From assembly GCA_015680685.1 (NCBI GenBank), contig MNCI01005255.1, forward strand, positions 1,099,471 through 1,163,470: DNA of 64,000 nucleotides, read 5' to 3'. The stretch is from Gnetum montanum. Taxonomy: Eukaryota; Streptophyta; Gnetopsida; Gnetales; Gnetaceae. Within the stretch, counting starts at the first letter, position 1. Each line of letters starts with the position of its first letter. The notes beneath the pieces were generated by a model, which saw only the letters and a list, made by a program, of their open reading frames with translations, was not told the DNA's origin and searched no databases. The position numbers were made by a program, and so were the translations under genes. Below, piece after piece: positions 55,870 to 64,000 of this stretch.

Positions 55870-58800
55870 AATTTTAGTGTTGTCATATGGTCTCATTTGA
55901 GTGAGCAGCTGACTCATGATATTGTTGAGACCATGTTGCCCAACTCAACATGAGGCATATTAGCTTTCATTGTTAACATAGACGAGGGACCATATATAGT
56001 TGATGGAGGCACTCCTAAAGGTCCTATATCTACATGTCCTTTGACCCGTGTGTAGGGATTGCCATCTTGCAACCATTACAATAGTAGTAGCACACTTTTT
56101 ATAGCTTGCCGTGTGCATACTCTATTCCGAAACCCACCTGGAATAGTGTATAGAGTAGACAGGTATGCTCTTTTATACTTGTATTAACTTTGTTTCCTTT
56201 AACGTTATATTATTTTCTACGTATGAATACTTTTTCTTTCGTAGGCCCTATTTTGCTGAGCATGGATTGCATGAGGATGATAGTGGACTTGCCTTAGCGC
56301 GCACAACCTTGGAGGTGTTCATGATGGGCCCCACTCTTCGTGCTATGATGCTAGATCAGACTAAGGGTACTATTGTCAATTATCGTAGGCAATTCTCTAG
56401 GGCCTTTGAACGTTGTCAAGTTCACGGCTAGCTGCATGAGGATTGGTCTCCTGATGGGCCCGTTTTTCCTCAAACAGTTGATCTTGCACCCAATGTGCCT
56501 ACTCCATTTGCTAATGGTAAATGGTTGTGTTCTGAGCTTGGTTTTCATTTTTGTTACATCATTGCTCATCATACTCTTGATTTTTTCTCAATGTCTTCTT
56601 TTTCTTTTGTACAAAGATTATTTCCCTTGATGAGGTTACCATCATATTCGGGCTCACTGAGGCCACTCTCTTTATGAAGTTTGGAGAGACAGAGGAGTCA
56701 CAACAGTGGCTGCACAAGAAGGCACCTAAACAAATCATCAGCCATCTTACCAATGTAGGCTTGATGGACCTATTTACTACCTTGACTCCTAACGTTCCCG
56801 TGACCAAAATGGTTTTCATCGTTGATTATTTTAATGATGATGTCTCCTATTTTACTACACAAGTTCGTGGAGTTAAGGTGTCTTTCCACCTAACTGCCGA
56901 ATTCTTTTTTGATCTTTTCAGCATACCAGTGGATGGTGCTAAGGTGGCGGTGGATAGAGCAACTAGAGAAGGCCATGTGATCAAGGAACTTGAAGACTGG
57001 CTAGGTGTACCATGGGGTCCTAAGGGTTTTTCCATGCAAGCTGATACTCACTTGATGAGGTAAATTTTCTCTACCCACTCTTTAGAGCACGAGTGTTCCC
57101 TAAGACTCTTTCTTAAGAAAGAAGTCTTGGGGTTGAGTCTGCATGTGTTATGCGCTCAGTCTTGGAGATTGATATGTGCTACAATTGGGCACAGTTCCTT
57201 GGGTTAGGTCTTTGTGGAGAGATCATCAAGCTACGTTCCAATGTTGATGCCAAATCCCACTTTACCTTTACCTTTTTTGTGGGCTATCTCCATAGGTTTG
57301 CTGAGTTCTTAGTGATTTATGGAGATAACCATTATGTGTTAAGGGATCGTTCACAGTTTTCTTGCCCCTGGATCCATCATCTATTTAATACCACTAGATC
57401 CCAAGATCCACCCGAAGGCATCAAGGAATCAATCTCCATCACAACAGGGGGTGCAGCGAGTCGTTCCCACCATTCGCATGATAGCTTGGGGTTGGAACCA
57501 CCTAAACTACAACAACTATTAGGAGAGCTGAGCGCTTGATTTAGGAGACTGTTGGGAAGGCCAAGGCTAAGGTGAGAAAGGCTGAGCATTTAAGGGAGCC
57601 TACTACAAAGGTGAGGCTACCAAGAGCAAAGAAGATCCGATTCATTTTGCCAAGAGGAGGTAAGCATTTTTTTGCTTTAAATATTTTTATCACCTTTTGA
57701 GTTTATTTGCTTACTTAAATATGCATACCTATTATGTCATGCTAACCTTAGATTAATTGGTGCTCATAGAGGATACCCCCGAGAGGGAAAGGGAAGAATT
57801 AGCTCCGATGGGTAAGCTTGAAATAGTTATCGGGCATGATGAAGAGGAGGAAACGAGAGACGAAGCAACTAAGGCTATTCTCGTCTTACGGGAAGAGGAT
57901 AAAACGAATACCATGGGAGTGACACTTGCTGAGGCTTTACATGCCCTTAAGCATTCAAGCGAGAAGAAAGGTGTTTTTGATGATTTCTTTGATGGGTCTC
58001 TACACCTTGGTGATTCACCTAAGCTGACTAGCAAAGGGCTCCTTGATATGTCTTGTTAGTTTGATCCACATTTCATACTTCTTAGCTTTGTACATTGTTT
58101 TGATTATCATGACTCTTCCTAACATCAGACATGGATGCTGAAGCGCCTGAAGCACATGCATCTTAGGTGGATGTGTTGGAGTTACAAGCCCCAATTGGGG
58201 TGCCTTCCCATATAGATTCAACATCCACTGGTCAATTAAGGCCATGGCACAAGATGCCTAATAAAGTAGACTTTGTTATGGACATCGTCAATGATGTTGT
58301 TGCTCGTCTGCAACAGGCTCATCCTGAATTAGGTGTGTACTTTATACCAAGTGCCTGAGTTCGTTGTGCTTTTGCATCTATTGGCGATCTCTTATTAGCT
58401 CATATGTATGATGTTTATAATTGTAGGTGCAAAGCTTCAATGGAGTCATTCCAAGGCCACCCATACTGATGGTCTCCCAAAATTACCCAAAGATATTGAG
58501 CAGATCCCAAGAGGGATTTATGATGCATTTTCGAGTTGTGTTGTTCCGAATGCCAAGTCTCTCTGGACCTGCAGGCACTCAATTGAACACTTATGGCTTG
58601 AAGTTCAATCATTGAAAGAAAATTTGACGAAGGTAACAGAGGAGAGGAATGACTTGCAAGCTTGTTATGATTTTGCCTCTGCTAGATTGGTTGGTGATAG
58701 TACTTGGCGTACATCCAAAATCACCTATGCACGCTATTGGACAATCTTGAATAGCAAGGTGTAAGTGACTCGGGATCTAGCTAAACAGAGGGACAAGATG

Positions 58801-59371
58801 AATTTATTGAATAGAAAGTGTCATGACTAGAAGTCCTTTGCATCCAAACTACGCAAATGGGGCCAGGATCAGAAATATCATAAGAACCAATACAAAAAAT
58901 GGTTGAAGGAGGAATCAGTTGAACGTCACTGATTGGAGATGTTCATCAAGGGGTTAGGCTTCTGCTCTTCTTATGACAAGTTTGTTAAGTGTATGGAAGT
59001 GGAGGGGTCTCCTAAGAGATCCATTACCACTACCACTGGGGAAGCTTCAACAAGTATGTTTTCTCTTAAGCACCCTTCCTGGTCTTCAGTGGACAAGGGT
59101 AAAACCTTAGCCAATATTAACCTCGAACTTGAGAAAGACTAGGCATGCTTGCCCGAAGAAGAGATTCTATAGCACTTGGAAGCTAATCTCAGGCCTTCGT
59201 CACTCGTAAGTGTTTTAGTCTTGTATCATTTTATTACCTTTTTAGTCATCATTTTTTAAGTATTCTTTCTCTTTTAATCTGCTTGTTTGTGTTTACTTAT
59301 TTTTTTTATTTTTCTTTTAGAGAGACATGGTGGTGAGGTTGGCCCCATTGGGACAGGAGTTGATGATGTAG
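55870..59371 (+). pseudogene. Multi-exon gene antisense to element B, between its protease and RT regions
   Basis: Family not firmly recognised; parts recall the plant-mobile-domain or plant-transposon-protein type (GVKVSFHLTAEFFFDLFSIP, about 56870-56930). I infer eight exons: about 55870-56162, 56245-56516, 56617-57059, 57160-57659, 57770-58054, 58129-58332, 58427-59205, 59321-59371. The introns 56163-56244, 57660-57769, 58055-58128, 58333-58426 and 59206-59320 are 74-115 bases, start GT, end AG, and join the flanking frames exactly. The introns at 56517 and 57060 do not join in frame, so indels or other sites apply. Residue features include HGLHEDDSGLALARTTLEVF (exon 2), WLGVPWGPKGFSMQAD (exon 3), a basic stretch (KVRLPRAKKIRFILPRG, exon 4) and a coiled coil (LWLEVQSLKENLTKVTEERN, about 58590-58660). 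At least seven stops interrupt it, some explicable as C-to-T (TCT TAG). It probably travels with element B as an extra gene. Confidence 0.6.
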
Positions 59372-59730
59372 GGGAGTTTGGGGACTAGCCCCCTCCTAAT
59401 ACTAATGCATAATTTGGCTTGTTATTCTTGTTAGTCTTGTTAGTCTTTTTAGTTTTTTTTTTTGGTTTTTGGTTGGTTTCGTTGTTTTTGGAATGTGTGA
59501 GGACAGATGTAACATGATCATGGTGTAATATGTCATCATCCTATTGCCATGTTAACACTCTATATTACATATATTTATATATTTTGCTTTGTTTTTTAAA
59601 GTTTATTTGTGAACGTAAGTGTAAACTAGAATCATGTCTAGTAAACATAAAATAAACGAAAATTGTAATTTGCAAAATGTAAACGATAATGACGTAGTGA
59701 GGTTTTAGTAAACTGATAATATACTGTGCT
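59372..59730. other. 3' flank of the antisense gene
   Basis: T-rich sequence with gttagtcttgttagtctttt repeats around 59430. Likely 3' UTR of the plus-strand gene. Nothing else seen. Confidence 0.4.
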
Positions 59731-59905
59731 CTAGTTTAAGGCCATTTTGGGCCACGCATATTAGTTTAAAGTCATGATGGACTATTGCATATTTTCCAAA
59801 GAAAGGGAGGAGACTGTAGTTGTTTCAATGAATTTAAAAGAACTGGTCATTTCTAACTATGGCTAGTTTAACATCATTGTAGACATTTGGTAGTTTAACG
59901 TCATT
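59731..59905. repeat. Units of the agttttaggtcatg repeat family, left of the protease gene
   Basis: ctagtttaaggccattttgg (59731), ttagtttaaagtcatgatgg (59761), ctagtttaacatcattgtag (59863) and tagtttaacgtcattcc (59890) match the units at 50580-50930. They abut the end of the gag-protease frame (59863). Confidence 0.7.
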
Positions 59906-61103
59906 CCAAATGTGTGATGGTAGTTTTTGATTTGTTTCTTTAATTTTTGCAATTTTTTGTGGAGGGTGGGATGTGTAGGCATGATCTTATACTCGCCATC
60001 CCCCTCGCTGGATACATCAAAAGGTATTTCTGACCAAGAGACATCTGTGGGAATGGCTCCTATGTCTGCATCTTCCAATGCTTCCTCTATTTTAGGAAGG
60101 TCGTAGGTTGGAGATTGACCAATTTATAGGGTTTCACTAGTGGTGTCTTGCTTAGGTTCACAGAGGTCAACCTCTACGTGTGAGGAAGTAAGTGATGTTA
60201 CTGCATCCCCATGTATGACGATTTCACCGCCTTCATAAGGTAGGTGAATTTCTTGATGGATTGGTGAGGATATGAATTTTAGTTGAGCTAACCAAGGCCT
60301 TCCCAAAATTAGATTAAACCCCGACATCTCATCCACAACTAGGAATTTGGTTGATGTGGGGAACCGGTCCCCTGCTATGAAATCCAAGGTAACCATGCCT
60401 TTTACCATGACACGGGAACCACTAAAAGATTTCAAAAATGATGTTGTCATGGGCCGTATTTGTTCCGTGAGGCCCATTCATTCAATGATAGGAAAGGTAT
60501 TATATTTTTTTTCACTCTGTCATCAACATGCACCCTATGTATCTTAAATTTGTTAATTTGTATCATTATGAACATAGGGGTGGTAGTGACCTCTCCCATT
60601 TCTTCATCTTGTTTATTGTCATTGGCATGAAATCCTAGCGATGTGGACCTCGATTCCTGATGTGGAGACAATACGGCATAAATAGATGGTTCATTTGCAG
60701 GGAGGTCTTCACTAACAGGGATTGAAGTCAGCATACGCACTAGAGCTTCTCGATGTACCAAGGAGGTCATTACTAGGTCATATAGGCTTAGAGAGGTGTT
60801 CTTTTTTTTTAAGACCTGTGTAACCTGTGTCAGGGCACTAGCCAAGTGTTTGCTATTTGGAATGTTTTTATCTATTGATACTTGATCCATTTGACCCAAC
60901 ATTTGTATCTCTCCTAGAAGATTTTTTGTGTTATTAACTATAGTTGTTAGGTTTGGGACATTGGACACTCCTGAGTTCTTATCTTGACGACTTGTGCTAG
61001 GCTGATCAGTAACTGGAACCATAGGGATAGCATTCAGTGGTGTGGGTTTTGGCGGTCCTAACTCATGACCATGAAGTTCTTTTGCCAGACGTTCCCTGGT
61101 CAT
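59863..61103 (-). pseudogene. Protease region of element B
   Basis: Processes the Gag-Pol polyprotein. The frame 61103-60447 starts TRERLAKELHGHELGP, holds a helical spacer, and reaches PMFIMIQINKFKIHRVHVDD at about 60560-60510. There the catalytic D-S/T/G-G loop should be; only DDR remains, so the active site is damaged. After a frame change the region 60477-60124 gives TSTKFLVVDEMSGFNLILGR followed by PWLAQLKFISSPIHQ, the C-terminal protease motif common in Tat/Ogre elements, and EVDLCEPKQDT. Past a TAG (60124) the same frame goes on with acidic sequence (PKIEEALEDADIGAIPTD) to 59863. The end of this frame coincides with the repeat units at 59863-59905 and faces the PR-RT interval. Confidence 0.8.
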
Positions 61104-61258
61104 TCTATCAGCAACGAGTTCTCACGAGGGTCGTAGGGAAACTATCGGGGGTTGCACATCAGGGTGTTTCGGCACCCAGATTACAAATGGAGCGGGTCGA
61201 GTTTGTGATGGCCCATTTGCTGTTGCAACCATAGGATGTACTCAGATGAAGAATGTTT

Positions 61259-63449
61259 TCACGGCATAGGAGATGTGTGTGTGGAAAAAGAAGCTTGTGG
61301 GGGTGTTAGCGTAGATGCAGTTTCAGCAGGCATACGAATCACAAAAGGCCTTTGTGGGATGTCTTTTTCATTGCCGACATGGATGGTGTTAATGACATAG
61401 GGCGACTCTTTGGTGTTAAGAGGATCTTTGTAGACCCCCATAGACTGATTTTTGAGGTCTTACTGGGTTGGCTTTGTCAAAGACTATCTCACCTCTATCA
61501 ATCATACGTTGTATGTCTTGTTTTAGGGTAAAGCAGTAGTCGGTTCCATGGCCACATCGTTGGTGATACTCACAGAATCTATCTAACCTTAAACCCCTTT
61601 GAACAGGGGGTCCATTAGCTATTGCCAACGCTGGGTTTTTAACCAACTCATAGTATCAGTCATGTTTTTGAGATGCTACAGGAGACATTTGTTTATCTTC
61701 AATCAACCCAGCCTTTAGAAGTTGGTCCAGTAGTTGTGAATGCTTCATGGGTAAGGGTGTGTACTGGGCAAGGTCTTTTCATTCGAAGGTATGAGTATGA
61801 CTCGTGTTAGCAGTTTGGGTAGAGGAGGGTTCAAGTGTAGGTGTAGAAGCGGTTCTTTCATGACTAGTGGGGACAGTAGGTTGTTTCCCTTTCTGCCCTG
61901 CATTGTTGGGTCAAAATATCTCTACCACTGCTGTGACTATTGTTTTAGACTTATCTTTATCTTTCTTCATATGTTGGCTTTTGAAAGTTAGGTAAGCTGG
62001 GTCATGACTTATCTGTGCTGCCTCTTCTATGTTTTTGATTTGGATAAATGCCTGACTCAAAGTGTGGGCATTCAGATAATAGAGTTTTGACTTAATGAAA
62101 TCATTCATGGCATCTTTGAGGATTGTGAGTAAATACGTTTCCGGGATAGGCTCGTGAAATTCATTAAGGGTAGCGCTCCATCTTTGGATGAACTTTTGTA
62201 TGGGCTCCAATGGTGCTTATTTTATTTGGATTATACTGTCTAGTATGGATTTAGGCTTTAGGTTATACTTAAAATGGTTAATGAATTGATGTAAAAATTC
62301 CTCTAAAGAGGATATGGAGTTACGCAGTAGGGCTCAGTACCATTCTAAGGATTTTCCAGTTAAGGACATGGTGAACACACATAGGATTGCATGAGGCCAT
62401 GCTTGAAGTATGAGACACTCTAATCAAAATTTCACTAGGTGAGCATTTGGGTCTCCCTCTCCATTATACTTGGTTGGTTGTGGCAATGAAATTCCTTTTG
62501 GTAAATTCAATGGTGGCATTGAAGAGCTAATCGGATCATCTTGATAGAAGTCCAACACCTTGACTTCTTTAGTTTTTGTGATCTTAAGATGCTTTACTTC
62601 ATCGGTTAACACTTGCATCATCTTTCTAGCATTTGCCCATTCTTGAGCACTAGGTGGACCGGTTGGTTGGTTGGATTGCACATGGTGATAGTTAGATTGC
62701 TGTGTGATTTGTGGGAAAGATGATTGCAGGGTTGTTGATGGTTGTACTTGAGGGACATTCTTAGATGGGATTGCAATGGGTGGTATGCTGTAGTGAGTAG
62801 GTTGATGTTGTTGAATGACAAGTGTGGGCCACTACCTGGTTATAATTTATGAGGAAACACCCTGAACCTATTGTGTTGAAGTAGTGAAGGGTGTTCCTTG
62901 GATTTGCGCTCGTGGTATGTAATGAGTAAATGTAGAAGCAGGTATCATGGATGGCATCCCAATTATTTGGGTTTGGAAGGTCGCTCCCATATTAGCTTGA
63001 GAGGGGATTTGTTGGGATTGTCCTTGTGAGAGGGAGGGTAAAGTGGTAACCGAGGGAATAATAGGGATGGGCATATTAAATTGGGTGTTGGTCGTAGGGA
63101 AAAAAGGAATGGGGGTGGGTGCTTTGTGTTGAGAAACGAGTACTTGAGTGCTTGTAAATGCATGAAGAGGCATAGTGTCTCCCATGAAAGGGTGGAATAA
63201 TGGGTTTGCATAAGTATGAGGATTGAGAGTGTGGTACGAATCCCCATGTTCGGATTAAGCCATGAAATCATCTTCCTCGTCTCCATTTTGAAGCTCTACA
63301 GTGGGTTGCTACAAGGTTTGAATCCTTGCCATGAGGAGTTGGGATATGAGTTCATGATGGGATTCAGAGAGGGGTATCACATCATATGCTGAAGGGATAA
63401 AGTTATGGCCTCCCTTATAGATGAGTCCATAATGTCGTTTTGCTTCCAT
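61259..63449 (-). pseudogene. gag: Gag of element B
   Basis: Particle protein. The ATG at 63449-63447 (MEAKRHYGLIYKGGHNFIPS) is in the same frame as most of what follows and is the first in-frame Met after the leader. Then come a Pro/Thr/Gln-rich region (63185-62868), a helical segment with QEWANARKMMQVLTDEVKHL (62640), LPQPTKYNGEGDPNAHLVKF (62470) opening the capsid-type gag domain (62470-61990: EPIQKFIQRWSATLNEFHEP, IPETYLLTILKDAMNDFIKS), and the knuckle CEYHQRCGHGTDYC with FTLKQDIQRMIDRG (61580-61500), the Tat-type Gag signature. A frame change near 61440 leads to the spacer before protease. Stops at about 63310, 62868, 62424 and 61911 interrupt it. The zinc ligands are complete (C, C/H, H, C). 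Confidence 0.85.
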
Positions 63450-64000
63450 TTCCGTGCGATCAATGGGTAGGTTAGCTTGGATCTTTACAATAGGAAAGAA
63501 AATATATTCTACGATAGTCCATCATGATGTACTATCCAAGTACATGAGGACAATAGTTCATACATCATGAATAATGCTAAAATTCATTAATAATAATAAA
63601 GTATAATATAAAGATCAAATATCCAAAACTTAGAAAAACATAAATCATAATCATATCAGAAATCCTCTAAGTAAGGGACCCACCAACTTCACTAGCAACA
63701 TCTAAACCTAAAATAAGAGAAGGAGTTAGTATAAAACTAGTGAGATCCTGCAACACCTCCCTTGATGGGATCAATGACAAGGATCATGGATTGTGGGATT
63801 GTGCATGAAGGTAGTTCAACTTACAATCACAACTATTAACATGCATACCATGATCAAACATTACATAAACATCAAAATCAAACATTCATACATCTCAAAC
63901 CAAAATCATTACATAAATTATAATAAAATCTCATCACCATCATGAAGAAACCATGAAAGCTAGCATATACCACTTTTATTATAGAATACATGATAAGTTG
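63450..64000 (-). other. Leader region upstream of gag of element B
   Basis: AT-rich, with no open frame on the element strand. The primer-binding site and 5' LTR should lie beyond the right edge. Nothing further was recognised. Confidence 0.5.

Larger units (their letters stand above)
47611..64000 (-). mobile_element. Ogre/Tat-like Ty3/gypsy element B (more than 16 kb, 5' end beyond the window)
   Basis: Reverse strand from the right edge: leader (63450-64000), gag from 63449, protease to about 59863, an interval (59862-54408) carrying a gene on the other strand, pol from 54407 to 50943 (RT, RNase H, a second archaeal-type RNase H, integrase), short tandem repeats (50930-50580), a polypurine tract (50019-49965), and a proposed 2.35-kb 3' LTR (49964-47611). 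The second RNase H, the CEYH-type knuckle, the protease ending LGRPWL and the RT motifs YVDD and FGLKNAGATYQRAM are Tat/Ogre hallmarks. Large size and a long LTR fit that group. The LTR limits are inferred, because its partner is outside the window. Confidence 0.85.

Overview
This is a stretch of repeat-rich plant nuclear DNA with no bacterial or organelle features. The dominant content is old, nested retrotransposons: Athila-like and Ogre/Tat-like Ty3/gypsy elements, a plant LINE with a DUF4283 ORF1, and older LINE debris, in AT-rich DNA with few genes. The density and age of the insertions, and the transition-type decay expected of heavily methylated DNA, suggest a large seed-plant genome. 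A gymnosperm is plausible, but the sequence alone cannot settle the species.

Layout. 1-0.5 kb: end of a reverse-strand LTR of a family called A here, then a segment that recurs near 7.5-8.0 kb. 1.1-2.4 kb: a GC-rich locus encoding a signal peptide and an Asp-Ala dipeptide repeat, frame-shifted. 3.5-4.3 kb: intronless, broken PP1-type phosphatase copy. 5.0-6.2 kb: a 5S rRNA fragment fused to a LINE fragment. 8.0-13.6 kb: family A copy A2 (+), lacking pol. 13.6-15.5 kb: second LINE fragment (-). 18.3-23.8 kb: a nearly complete LINE (-) with a 16-bp target duplication. 24.9-29.1 kb: family A copy A3 (-), 3' truncated, with a tandem array in its LTR. 29.6-32.5 kb: purine-rich tandem repeats. 32.9-42.2 kb: family A copy A1 (+), with both LTRs, a tRNA-Asp-type primer site and a 5-bp target duplication. 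43.9-47.6 kb: family A copy A4 (-), also without pol. 47.6 kb to the right edge: Ogre/Tat-like element B (-), apparently inserted into A4.

How the parts work together. Each LTR element once supplied its own promoter (U3/TATA), primer-binding site, Gag, protease, reverse transcriptase/RNase H and integrase. All are now interrupted by stop codons. Pol-less copies such as A2 and A4 could only have moved using proteins from relatives. The LINE supplies an ORF1 RNA-binding protein and an ORF2 endonuclease/reverse transcriptase, joined by an ATGA stop/start overlap.

The most unusual structure is in element B. A multi-exon gene lies on the opposite strand between its protease and reverse-transcriptase regions, where Ogre-type elements carry an intron. 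Copies of one short degenerate repeat sit at both edges of that interval and again just after pol. Other points of interest are palindromic GATATC-type arrays beside the TATA box in family A LTRs, a 5S-LINE chimera, and LINE stop codons that are all TAG in CAG (CHG) context.
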